From the NCBI GenBank assembly GCA_023391955.1, contig JAEWAA010000371.1, positions 1 through 18,792 on the forward strand: a stretch of 18,792 nt of DNA, given 5' to 3'. Below are positions 7,677 through 14,649 of this stretch, piece by piece (positions within the stretch are counted from its first letter, which is position 1; the number at the start of each line of letters is the position of its first letter). The translations under genes were made by a program, and so were the position numbers. The notes beneath the pieces were generated by a model, which was given only the letters and a program-made list of their open reading frames with translations, did no database searches and was not told the DNA's origin. The stretch comes from Bacillota bacterium (GTDB lineage: Bacteria; Bacillota; Bacilli; Paenibacillales; NBRC-103111).

Positions 7677-8819
7677 TTAATTGGTGGTCCGGTAAGGCAG
7701 AATCAGCTGGAGAATAGGTGTTCCGTCTTCTGGCTGGATAATAATGGGGCTCATAGAGCCGGTGAAGCCGATCCGCACCTTGTCGCTGTCCACCACTTTC
7801 AGGGCATCCAGCATATATTTGGAGTTAAATGAAATTTTAAGCAATTCGCCTTCCAGTCCGGAAACCACCAGAGTCTCCGTAACCTTGCCCAACTCCGTCG
7901 AGCTGGAGCTGACCTCGATGGTCTCATGGTCGATCATCGCCATCCGGACAATGTTGCTCCGTTCTTCCCGGGACAACAGATACGCCCGGTCAATGGCATC
8001 CATCAGCTCGCGGGTGCGCACTACCATTTGGGTTTGGAAGGATTTCGGGATCAGCTTGCTGGTATCCGGGTAAGTGCCCTCCAGAATCCGGGAATAGAAC
8101 AGGATCCGCTCCATCCGGAACAGCACCTGGTTGTCGGACACAACCATATCCACCAGGATATTGCCGTCGGGAAGGATTTTGCTCAGTTCGTTCAACGTCC
8201 GGCCGGAAATGACCACATTGCTGAACTGGGCGTTTTCGTCGGCTTCCATAGGCGTATGCCGCTGGGCGAGCCGGTGGCGGTCACAGCCGATGAGCTTCAG
8301 GGTATTGTTGTTCAGGATCCACTGCACACCGGTAAGAACAGGTGTTGCCTCTGTGGCGGAAACGGCAAAGGCCGTTTGGCGGATCATGGTTTTCAAGAGA
8401 TCGCTGGCTACGGTGACGGTTTTGTCCTCTTCAATCTCAGGCAGCAGCGGATATTCCTCCGGATCCAAACCGACCATCTGGATTTCGGAAGAACCGGCGC
8501 GGATGACGGTCTGGAACTGCTGGGAGACCTCAATTTCGATGTGGTCGGAAGGCAGCTTGCGGATCATTTCCATGAAGAACTTGGCCGGAAGCACAACACT
8601 GCCCTTTTGAGTCAAGCGGATAATCTCCTTGCCTTCCTGCTCCATGGGGATAAAGGATTGGATGGAAATATCCGTATCGCTGGCAGTCAGGGTCAAGCCG
8701 GAGAAGGACGCATCAAGCTTGATCCCGCTCAATATGGGCAGAGTGGTCCGGCTGGATATGGCTTTGGCCACATGCTGAATGGATTCGTTCAAGAAATCTT
8801 TATTAACCGTTAATTTCAT
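7677..8819 (-). CDS. dnaN: DNA polymerase III beta subunit (sliding clamp)
   Basis: The 380-residue ring-forming processivity clamp, which encircles DNA and tethers the replicative polymerase. The N-terminus MKLTVNKDFLNESIQHV, then SSRTTLPILSGIKL and DTDISIQSFIP, match firmicute DnaN closely. The C-terminus ends MSPIIIQPEDGTPILQLILPYR, the usual hydrophobic peptide-pocket region. Two adjacent ATGs are possible. I chose 8819, which is eight bases after AGGAG and gives the standard MK start; 8822 adds one Met. The gene lies 264 bases after dnaA across the unwinding lobe of the origin, and yaaA follows after 30 bases. Confidence 0.97.
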   Translation of the reverse strand: MKLTVNKDFLNESIQHVAKAISSRTTLPILSGIKLDASFSGLTLTASDTDISIQSFIPMEQEGKEIIRLTQKGSVVLPAKFFMEMIRKLPSDHIEIEVSQQFQTVIRAGSSEIQMVGLDPEEYPLLPEIEEDKTVTVASDLLKTMIRQTAFAVSATEATPVLTGVQWILNNNTLKLIGCDRHRLAQRHTPMEADENAQFSNVVISGRTLNELSKILPDGNILVDMVVSDNQVLFRMERILFYSRILEGTYPDTSKLIPKSFQTQMVVRTRELMDAIDRAYLLSREERSNIVRMAMIDHETIEVSSSSTELGKVTETLVVSGLEGELLKISFNSKYMLDALKVVDSDKVRIGFTGSMSPIIIQPEDGTPILQLILPYRTTN

Positions 8820-8944
8820 CATGGTCACTCCTGTGGTTCTAAAATATAAGCCGCCGCATACATTTTTCCTATCACGCCAAACCAAAAAGAGGAACGGCGC
8901 CCATGCTGAACGCCGCCGCGCTGGTTTACGAAAATGCCGTTTAT

Positions 8945-9074
8945 GGCCTCTTACATGTATACGTATATTCTTTTAAAGAAAAGTAGAGTAAGTAGTAGGT
9001 GCGGTGGATATGTGGATATGTGCATAAAACACTGAAAAGAAAAGCCTATCCACATGTGAATAGTTTGTGCATAG
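8945..9074. other. oriC: oriC downstream lobe: DnaA boxes, trio-like run and AT-rich unwinding region
   Basis: In the dnaA-dnaN gap, reading from the dnaA side, there are box-like sites at 9066-9074, 9055-9063 and 9046-9054 (one mismatch each to TTATNCACA). A perfect box TTATGCACA (minus strand) is at 9019-9027. ATATCCACA is at 9011-9019 and a weak site at 9003-9011. A short GC-rich GTGCGG follows, then triplets on the plus strand read back from 8998 as TAG, TAG, AAG, AGT, TAG, AAG. These fit the DnaA-trio pattern at five of six. AT-rich DNA (8951-8980, with TATACGTATATTC) comes next. The order is that of the Bacillus subtilis unwinding site; function here is inferred. Confidence 0.85.
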
Positions 9075-9083
9075 GCGCTAAGG

Positions 9084-10439
9084 TTATGAACCGGGATTTC
9101 GGATCCGTTCGGTTAAATTTCGAATAATTTTGGCAAGCTCCTGGTCCGCAGCTAGCGACGAGGAGATTTTTTCGTGGGCATGAATCACCGTAGTATGGTC
9201 CCGGCCCCCGAACGCCTCCCCAATCTTGGGCAGGGAGTGCTCCGTCAGCTCTCTGGAGAGGTACATGGCCACCTGCCGCGGGAAGGCAACCGCCTTGGTC
9301 CGCTTGCGAGCCTTGAAATCCTCCACCTTCATCCCGTAGAACTCGCCCACCCGCATCTGAATGTCATGGATGGTGATCACCTTGGGCTTATTGTTGGGAA
9401 TGATGTCCTTCAGGGCTTCTGCGGCCAAATGGACGGTTACATCCTCATTAATGAGCGAAGAGTAGGCCACTACACGGATCAGCGCACCCTCCAGCTCCCG
9501 GATGTTGGTATCGATCTGGTTGGCGATATACACCATGGCCTCATTGGGAATGTCCAGGTTTTCGGCCTTGGCCTTCTTCCGGAGGATGGCGATCCGCGTC
9601 TCCAGATCAGGCGGCTGGATATCGGTAATGAGCCCCCATTCGAAGCGGGAGCGCAGCCGGTCCTCCAGCGTGGGAATTTCCTTGGGCGGACGGTCGGAGG
9701 AGATGATAATCTGCTTGCTCTCCTCATGCAGGGCATTAAACGTATGGAAGAATTCCTCCTGGGTGCCTTCCTTGCCGGCGAGGAACTGAATATCGTCGAT
9801 CAGCAGCACATCAATCTTCCGGTATTTGTTGCGGAAGCTTTCGCCCACATTGTCCCGGACGGCATTGATGAATTCGTTGGTGAATTTCTCGGAGGAAATG
9901 TAGAGCACCTTGGCGCTTGGATTATGCTCCAGAACATAGTGGCCGATGGCATGCATCAAGTGGGTTTTCCCCAATCCCACACCCCCGTACAAAAACAGAG
10001 GGTTGTACGCTTTAGCCGGCGCTTCCGCCACAGCCAAAGAAGCGGCATGGGCAAACCGGTTGCCGCTGCCGATAACGAAGGTGTCAAAGGTATATTTGGG
10101 GTTCAGCGAAAAGGAATCCTCATGCAGCATCGCAGCGGGCTTGGGCGGCTGTACCGCCGGCGCCGTCTGGACTGCCGCGGGGGGCGGCACGTCGTCGATG
10201 GTGAATTGGATGTCCACATGCCGGTCCAGCGTCTCCGCAACCGTGGACTGGATCAGCTTGGCGTATTTGGCCTCCAGCCATTCCTTGGCGAAGGTGTTCG
10301 GCGCGCATATCAAAAGCGCGTTCTCATTGAACACGGTCGCTTTGGTGGATTTCAGCCAGGTATCGAAGCTCGGCTTGCTGACCTTGGTCTGGATGACGGA
10401 GAGGATCTGTTGCCATAATTCATTGGCAGGGCTATCCAC
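9084..10439 (-). CDS. dnaA: Chromosomal replication initiator protein DnaA
   Basis: A 451-residue AAA+ initiator that binds DnaA boxes and melts the origin. Domain I starts ELWQQILSVIQTK. A short proline-alanine-rich linker (about 85-100) is domain II. Domain III has Walker A GGVGLGKT (152-159) and Walker B VLLIDDIQFL (211-220). Domain IV ends with the DNA-binding signature GGRDHTTVIHAHEKI. The start is GTG 10439, set by AAGGAGTG eight bases upstream. An in-frame ATG at 10469 lies before that ribosome site and would add ten residues unlike any DnaA. It is divergent from rpmH across the upstream origin lobe and flanked by DnaA boxes on both sides, so autoregulation is expected. Confidence 0.97.
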   Translation of the reverse strand: MDSPANELWQQILSVIQTKVSKPSFDTWLKSTKATVFNENALLICAPNTFAKEWLEAKYAKLIQSTVAETLDRHVDIQFTIDDVPPPAAVQTAPAVQPPKPAAMLHEDSFSLNPKYTFDTFVIGSGNRFAHAASLAVAEAPAKAYNPLFLYGGVGLGKTHLMHAIGHYVLEHNPSAKVLYISSEKFTNEFINAVRDNVGESFRNKYRKIDVLLIDDIQFLAGKEGTQEEFFHTFNALHEESKQIIISSDRPPKEIPTLEDRLRSRFEWGLITDIQPPDLETRIAILRKKAKAENLDIPNEAMVYIANQIDTNIRELEGALIRVVAYSSLINEDVTVHLAAEALKDIIPNNKPKVITIHDIQMRVGEFYGMKVEDFKARKRTKAVAFPRQVAMYLSRELTEHSLPKIGEAFGGRDHTTVIHAHEKISSSLAADQELAKIIRNLTERIRNPGS

Positions 10440-10518
10440 TAACACTTCACTCCTTACGGGAAAAAACAAAATTCTGCAATCTTCAGGCAGCTCTAGGGCG
10501 GTTTGACATGGTGGCCGC

Positions 10519-10547
10519 TAAGTATGTCGAAATATCCACATAGTTAA
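10519..10547 (-). promoter_or_regulatory. Spo0A-box-like site abutting a DnaA box, inside a possible dnaA promoter
   Basis: TGTCGAA (10525-10531) matches the 0A-box core and is followed at once by ATATCCACA (10532-10540), a DnaA box with one mismatch. On the minus strand a weak -35 TTAACT (10547-10542) with 17 bases to TACTTA, or 15 to CATACT, would place both sites in the promoter spacer. The 0A core is short and can occur by chance; the promoter is poor in its -10. Confidence 0.4.
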
Positions 10548-10742
10548 GAAAATTCCTCTACGGCTTATCCCGTTAAAGGAATGTTGTTCACATCTTTATC
10601 CACAGGCTGTGTATAAAACAACGGTATAACTCAACTATCCACAGCCGAAACAATATAAATATATCAAAAGAAAGTAGCGTTTTCAATGATAATCTCCGAT
10701 TTATCCACAATTCCTACCCCTTGTGCAAAACTTTTATCCACC
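10525..10742. other. oriC: oriC upstream lobe: cluster of DnaA boxes
   Basis: This stretch of the 494-base dnaA-rpmH gap holds perfect TTATNCACA boxes at 10596-10604 (plus), 10608-10616 (minus, TTATACACA) and 10701-10709 (plus). One-mismatch boxes lie at 10532-10540, 10584-10592, 10635-10643, 10722-10730 (minus) and 10734-10742. Between them lies an AT-rich stretch (10650-10675). Box density, orientation clustering and position beside dnaA match the upstream origin region of Bacillus. Nothing protein-coding is visible between 10440 and 10800. Confidence 0.92.
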
Positions 10743-10828
10743 ATACTACATATTGTTAATAAATTGTTTACGAATCGACAGCGTACCGGGTTTTCCACTT
10801 TTTTTTGTACACAGGAGGATAAAGGAAG

Positions 10829-10933
10829 ATGTGGACGGGGAGAATGAGGTTGACATCAGGCGTGGAAAATGATTTAATATTGAAAGGTATTTTTAGAACT
10901 CCTCGTTTGAAGTTCTTAAGGGAGGTGCAATAA
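10829..10933 (+). CDS. Possible 34-codon upstream ORF ending on the rpmH start
   Basis: An ATG at 10829, ten bases after AGGAGG (10813-10818), opens 34 codons starting MWTGRMRLTSGVENDL and ending LREVQ. Its TAA (10931-10933) directly precedes the rpmH ATG. The product resembles no family I know. Against it, the best rpmH promoter (10850-10878) lies inside it, so only transcripts starting further upstream could carry the whole frame, and I see no good promoter there. It may be chance, helped by the need for AGGAGG-like and purine-rich sequence. Confidence 0.18.
   Translation: MWTGRMRLTSGVENDLILKGIFRTPRLKFLREVQ
10850..10878 (+). promoter_or_regulatory. SigA-type promoter for rpmH
   Basis: TTGACA (10850-10855, perfect) and TTTAAT (10873-10878, five of six) are separated by 17 bases. 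The start would fall near 10885. The short leader has a small hairpin, AGAACT against AGTTCT (10895-10915), and then GGGAGGTG. Confidence 0.8.
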
Positions 10934-11068
10934 ATGAAACCATCGTTCAATCCGAATGTAAGCAAGCGCAAAAAGGTTCACGGCTTCCGTAAGCGCATGA
11001 GCACGAAGAATGGCCGCAAGGTACTCGCCGCGCGTCGCGCAAGAGGCCGCAAGGTATTGACGGCCTAA
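10934..11068 (+). CDS. rpmH: 50S ribosomal protein L34
   Basis: A 44-residue, highly basic protein of the large ribosomal subunit. It begins MKPSFNPNVSKRKKVHGFRK, includes RMSTKNGRKVLAARRARGR and ends KVLTA, which is the full family pattern. GGGAGGTG lies six bases before the ATG, a strong ribosome site for a highly expressed gene. A good promoter lies about 60 bases upstream, and a strong terminator begins five bases after the stop. It is therefore mostly transcribed as a single-gene unit, although rnpA follows. Confidence 0.98.
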   Translation: MKPSFNPNVSKRKKVHGFRKRMSTKNGRKVLAARRARGRKVLTA

Positions 11069-11072
11069 GCAT

Positions 11073-11099
11073 AAAGACCACATTGCGTGGTCTTTTTTG
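11073..11099 (+). terminator. Intrinsic terminator after rpmH
   Basis: A 9-bp perfect stem, AAAGACCAC against GTGGTCTTT, with loop ATTGC is followed at once by a T run (TTTTTTGTT). It should end most rpmH transcripts before rnpA. Confidence 0.92.
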
Positions 11100-11133
11100 T
11101 TAACAATCGTTCTTGATATCCGGTTTTGCCAGG

Positions 11134-11173
11134 AACGCCCGCCGTCTTTTGCGAAAAGACGCCGACAGGCGTT
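11134..11173 (+). other. Structured element in the rpmH-rnpA gap
   Basis: An 8-bp perfect stem CGTCTTTT (11143-11150) with AAAAGACG (11154-11161) around loop GCG is enclosed by a second pairing, AACGCC (11134-11139) with GGCGTT (11168-11173). No T run follows and no open frame covers it. I do not recognise a known RNA family in it. It would lie in the leader of an rnpA transcript or in rpmH read-through RNA. Confidence 0.45.
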
Positions 11174-11251
11174 TATCCTTATGCGCAGAGGTTTTACACT
11201 TCGGCAATTTGGGCAAAACTGATGAATAAATAGGAATAGGCGGATGCTGCG

Positions 11252-11620
11252 GTGCAGAAAGAAAACCGTTTGACCCGGCGTGAGGATTTCAATAAGGTGT
11301 ACCGGTACGGCAAATCCGCGGCCAACCACCAGTTTGTCGTCTATGTGATGAACCGCCATTCGGCTGCGGCCGGCGACGGCTTCCGGCTGGGGATCTCCGT
11401 CAGCAAGAAGGTGGGCAATGCGGTGGTCCGCAACCGCCTGCGGCGGCGGATTAAAGAAATTGTCCGTTTAAATAGGGAAAAGCTTGTCCCGAAGAAGGAC
11501 TTTATCCTCATTGTGCGCAAGCCTGCCGCTGATCTGGAATATGCCGATATGGAGAAAAGTATCCTTCATGTATTGAAGCGGGCGGAGCTTCTGGTGAAGA
11601 AGGGACAGCCGCCAGGTTGA
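11252..11620 (+). CDS. rnpA: Ribonuclease P protein component
   Basis: A 122-residue basic protein that binds the RNase P RNA and helps mature tRNA 5' ends. It begins MQKENRLTRREDFNKVYRYG and carries the RNR signature VGNAVVRNRLRRRIKE, where the conserved arginines and asparagine contact RNA. The start is GTG 11252. An in-frame TAG lies four codons before it, so no earlier start is possible. The ribosome site is weak (AATAGGCGG, about ten bases upstream). It is normally coupled to rpmH; here a strong terminator separates them, and I could not identify a convincing promoter in the 183-base gap. Confidence 0.97.
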   Translation: MQKENRLTRREDFNKVYRYGKSAANHQFVVYVMNRHSAAAGDGFRLGISVSKKVGNAVVRNRLRRRIKEIVRLNREKLVPKKDFILIVRKPAADLEYADMEKSILHVLKRAELLVKKGQPPG

Positions 11621-11707
11621 CCAGTTTCAATCACCGGATAGATATGATATATTTAGTGTGGACTTGACTGCGTACAGGATGCCTGGTTGCACCCATAAGG
11701 AGGAAAT

Positions 11708-12439
11708 GTGTTGATTCGTCGTTTGCAGAAGCTGTGGCCCTTGGGGCTCGTTGTTTTTTTGTTGTCCGCGTGCGGTAGACCCAGTGATCTGAGCCAAGAG
11801 CGCACCGGAATTTGGACCAAATACTTCGTAGGTCCGCTGTCGGATACCTTGGACTGGTTTGCCCATCTGTTATGGGGTGAGTACGGCCTGTCCATTCTGG
11901 TTATGACCATTATCATCCGGACGATTATTCTGCCGTTGACTCTTCGCCAGTATAAGAGCTCGAAGGGTATGCAAGCGCTGCAGCCCGAGCTGGAGAAGCT
12001 GAAGAAGAAGTACAAGGATGATCCCAAGAAGCAGCAGGAAGAAACCATGCTCCTGTTCCAGAAGAATGGTGTCAACCCCTTGGCCGGATGTTTTCCGATC
12101 TTGATTCAGATGCCAATTCTGATCGCGCTGTATAACGCGATTATGTACAACCCTTATATTCATGAACACACCTTCCTATGGCTGCAGCTGTCCCAGAAGG
12201 ATCCGTATTATATCCTTCCGATTCTGGCATCCATTACGACCTTCGTACAGCAAAAGGTCATGATGTCGTTGCAACCGAACCAATCCAACCCATCCATGAA
12301 CATGCTGCTGTATATTTTCCCGGTCATGATTTTTGTCATGTCCATGTCTTTCGCTTCCGCTCTTCCGCTTTACTGGGTATTCAGTAATATCTTCACGATT
12401 GTGCAGAACTATTTCATTTATCGTCCATCCAAAAAGTAG
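11708..12439 (+). CDS. yidC: Membrane protein insertase YidC (SpoIIIJ/OxaA type)
   Basis: A 243-residue insertase that folds and inserts membrane proteins, with or after the Sec channel. In spore formers the SpoIIIJ paralogue also supports forespore SigG activation. The N-terminus is a lipoprotein signal peptide with lipobox LLSAC (Cys22). Five hydrophobic segments follow. The first, LSILVMTIIIRTIILPLTLR, holds the hydrophilic-groove arginine. A charged coiled-coil-like loop (about 84-108) and then NPLAGCFPILIQMPILIALY are typical. The tail ends YRPSKK. AAGGAGGA precedes two tandem starts: GTG 11708 at four bases and TTG 11711 at seven. Spacing favours TTG, codon strength GTG; they differ by one residue. 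The jag ribosome site overlaps its stop, so the pair is translationally close. Confidence 0.96.
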   Translation: MLIRRLQKLWPLGLVVFLLSACGRPSDLSQERTGIWTKYFVGPLSDTLDWFAHLLWGEYGLSILVMTIIIRTIILPLTLRQYKSSKGMQALQPELEKLKKKYKDDPKKQQEETMLLFQKNGVNPLAGCFPILIQMPILIALYNAIMYNPYIHEHTFLWLQLSQKDPYYILPILASITTFVQQKVMMSLQPNQSNPSMNMLLYIFPVMIFVMSMSFASALPLYWVFSNIFTIVQNYFIYRPSKK

Positions 12440-12452
12440 AGGTGGCAGATTC

Positions 12453-13073
12453 ATGACGAAGACGCTCATCGTCACGGGAAAAACGGTTGAAGAAGCGGTC
12501 AGGCAAGGATTGACCCAATGGAACGTTCCCGAAAACCGGGTTAAGGTTGATGTACTGGAGCAGCCCGCCAAGGGACTGTTCGGTCTGTTTGGCGTGAAGG
12601 AAGCGAAGGTCCGGCTGGAGCTTATTCCCGATGCGGTGGAAGAGGCGACCCAGTTTCTCCAGGATATTTTTGCGACCATGCATGTGAAGGCAACCATAGA
12701 GCGTAAGGATGACAAGGACGGCATTCTGCTGAATATTAAAGGCGGCGAGCTTGGCATTCTTATTGGAAGAAGAGGCCAGACGCTGGATGCCCTGCAGTAT
12801 CTGGTGAATATTGTGGCTAACCGGTTCTCGGACAAGCATATCCGGATTATTCTGGATGCGGAGGAGTTCCGGGAACGGCGGCGCAAGACCCTGGAGGAAT
12901 TATCCTCGAGGCTGGCTACCCGGGTGGTCCGGACCAAGAAGGATGTGGTGCTGGAGCCCATGTCTCCGGCGGACCGGAAGATCATCCACTCCCAGCTGCA
13001 GGATCATCCTACGGTTCGCACGTACAGCAAGGGAGACGAGCCTAACAGGCGTGTTGTAATTTCGCTACGATAA
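12453..13073 (+). CDS. jag: Jag (SpoIIIJ-associated) RNA-binding protein, KhpB family
   Basis: A 206-residue cytosolic RNA-binding protein. It has a Jag_N domain (about 1-50, ending PAKGLFGLFGVKEAKV) and a KH domain with the GxxG loop IGRRG (104-108) in GELGILIGRRGQTLDALQ. The R3H domain near the C-terminus is marked by Arg175 and His179 in ADRKIIHSQL. In streptococci the homologue KhpB pairs with KhpA and affects cell elongation; in Bacillus it is known as SpoIIIJ-associated, with a less clear role. The start ATG 12453 follows AGAGGTGG by seven bases. This site overlaps the yidC stop codon, so the two genes form an operon. A terminator follows. Confidence 0.96.
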   Translation: MTKTLIVTGKTVEEAVRQGLTQWNVPENRVKVDVLEQPAKGLFGLFGVKEAKVRLELIPDAVEEATQFLQDIFATMHVKATIERKDDKDGILLNIKGGELGILIGRRGQTLDALQYLVNIVANRFSDKHIRIILDAEEFRERRRKTLEELSSRLATRVVRTKKDVVLEPMSPADRKIIHSQLQDHPTVRTYSKGDEPNRRVVISLR

Positions 13074-13080
13074 CGAAATG

Positions 13081-13122
13081 ACGCAATGACTTCAGGCGGG
13101 TGATGAGGTCATTGCGTTTTTT
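13081..13122 (+). terminator. Intrinsic terminator after jag
   Basis: ACGCAATGAC (13081-13090) pairs with GTCATTGCGT (13108-13117), extended by three inner pairs, and is followed by TTTTTTG. It closes the yidC-jag operon. Confidence 0.92.
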
Positions 13123-13183
13123 GTAGGGAGCTGAGTCTTTAAGCCGGAATGTCCGGTAATTCCGGGAGGAAGGAGAGTTGAGC

Positions 13184-14563
13184 ATGACGATTAAGGACAC
13201 CATTGCAGCCATCTCCACCCCCATGGGAGAAGGCGGGATTGCGGTGATCCGCATCAGCGGCGGCGGTGCGGTGGCTGTGGCCGATACCGTGTTCCGGTCG
13301 AAAATGAAATTAGCCGAGGTACCGACACATACGGTGCAGTATGGACATATTGTTGACCCTGCCGATGGGGAGCGGGTGGAGGAAGCCTTGGTCACGGTCA
13401 TGCGCGGCCCCCGTTCCTACACGGCGGAGGATGTGGTGGAGCTCAGCTGCCATGGCGGGTTGGTTTCCATCCGCAAGGTGCTGGAGCTGGTTCTGGCATC
13501 AGGAGCAAGACCGGCCGAACCCGGGGAATTTACGAAGCGGGCTTTTCTGAACGGGCGCATTGATTTGAGTCAGGCGGAAGCGGTGATGGACCTGATCCGG
13601 TCCAAATCGGACAAGGCCTTTAAATCGGCGCTGCGCCAGGTGGACGGCAGTCTGTCCCGGAAGATTAAGAGCCTGCGCAGCCAGCTGCTGGCGTTGATGG
13701 CCCATATTGAGGTCAATATCGATTACCCGGAGCATGATGTGGAGGAATTGACAGGTGCCCATATCCGCGGGGAAACCATTGTGGCCCTCAACCAGGTGAA
13801 GGGTATGCTTAGTTCTGCCCGTCAGGGCAAAATTCTGCGGGAGGGCATTGTAACGGCGATTGTGGGCAGGCCCAATGTGGGCAAGTCCAGTCTCTTGAAT
13901 GCCCTGACCCAGGAAAATAAAGCGATTGTTACGGATATTCCCGGAACCACCCGGGATGTGATAGAGGAATACGTTACGGTCAACGGCATCCCCTTGCGGC
14001 TGCTGGATACAGCGGGCATCCGGGAGACGGCAGATGTGGTGGAGCAAATCGGTGTGTCCCGGTCCCGCGGCGCATTGGCCGAGGCGGATTTGGTGCTGCT
14101 GGTGTTAAGCGGCTCCGAGCCCCTGGGAGAGGACGACCGCAAGCTACTGGATGAGCTGGACGGCAAGGAAACGCTGGTTGTGGTGAATAAGATGGATTTG
14201 CCCCAGCGTGTGGAGCTTGATGAGATCCGCGCCCGGTATCCGGAAGACAGGATCATCCGGATTTCTGTACAGGCAGAGGAAGGGCTTGAGCAGCTGGAGC
14301 AGGCGGTGACGGAGCTGTTCTTGTCCGGTCAGGTGGAGCCGGAGGATATGACCTATGTGAGCAATGTCCGGCATATCCATCTGCTGCAGAAGGCCCAGGG
14401 TTCCTTGGAAGAAGCCTTGGAGGCTGCGGCCTCCGGAGTTCCTATCGATATGATCCAGATCGACCTGCGCAATGCATGGGAGGAGCTGGGGGAGATTATC
14501 GGCGACTCGGTGGGGGAAACCCTGATTGACCAGATTTTTAGCCAATTTTGCCTGGGTAAATAA
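13184..14563 (+). CDS. mnmE: tRNA modification GTPase MnmE
   Basis: A 459-residue GTPase that, with MnmG, builds the carboxymethylaminomethyl group on the wobble uridine (U34) of certain tRNAs. The N-terminal folate-binding domain starts DTIAAISTPMGEGGIAVIRI. The GTPase domain has P-loop GRPNVGKS (228-235), DTAG and NKMD. The C-terminus ends FCLGK, with the conserved C-x-G-K motif. The start ATG 13184 lies eight bases after AAGGAG; an in-frame TTG six bases earlier is too close to that site. A hairpin CCGGAAT/ATTCCGG (13144-13165) lies in the leader but leaves the ribosome site free. The gene starts about 60 bases past the jag terminator and is followed by its partner mnmG. Confidence 0.97.
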   Translation: MTIKDTIAAISTPMGEGGIAVIRISGGGAVAVADTVFRSKMKLAEVPTHTVQYGHIVDPADGERVEEALVTVMRGPRSYTAEDVVELSCHGGLVSIRKVLELVLASGARPAEPGEFTKRAFLNGRIDLSQAEAVMDLIRSKSDKAFKSALRQVDGSLSRKIKSLRSQLLALMAHIEVNIDYPEHDVEELTGAHIRGETIVALNQVKGMLSSARQGKILREGIVTAIVGRPNVGKSSLLNALTQENKAIVTDIPGTTRDVIEEYVTVNGIPLRLLDTAGIRETADVVEQIGVSRSRGALAEADLVLLVLSGSEPLGEDDRKLLDELDGKETLVVVNKMDLPQRVELDEIRARYPEDRIIRISVQAEEGLEQLEQAVTELFLSGQVEPEDMTYVSNVRHIHLLQKAQGSLEEALEAAASGVPIDMIQIDLRNAWEELGEIIGDSVGETLIDQIFSQFCLGK

Positions 14564-14592
14564 TGGCCTGTTCCTATAGGGACAGATACCGG

Positions 14593-14598
14593 TATAAT
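14593..14598 (+). promoter_or_regulatory. Candidate -10 element before mnmG
   Basis: A perfect TATAAT lies 50 bases before the mnmG start in the 86-base mnmE-mnmG gap. The -35 region 17 bases upstream (GTTCCT) is poor, so a promoter here would need help or be weak. No terminator separates mnmE from mnmG, and read-through is likely. Confidence 0.3.
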
Positions 14599-14649
14599 AG
14601 ATTGATGCCTTTCGCGGATATGTACGATCGGCAATAGGAGGTGTACAAA

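Noticed and set aside
7965..7973. TTCCCGGGA, resembling part of the Noc-binding site
   Set aside because: Only the inner nine bases fit ATTTCCCGGGAAAT and it lies inside dnaN coding sequence; such GC-rich palindromes are common here.
9174..10418. Plus-strand open frame opposite dnaA
   Set aside because: It mirrors dnaA, has no ribosome site, and reads against the highly conserved AAA+ gene.
10791..10799. TTTTCCACT as a further DnaA box
   Set aside because: It has two mismatches to TTATNCACA and lies outside the main cluster.
11621..11707. Possible yidC promoter (TTTCAA, 17 bases, TATATT)
   Set aside because: The -10 is good but the -35 matches at only three positions in an AT-rich gap, so I did not list it.
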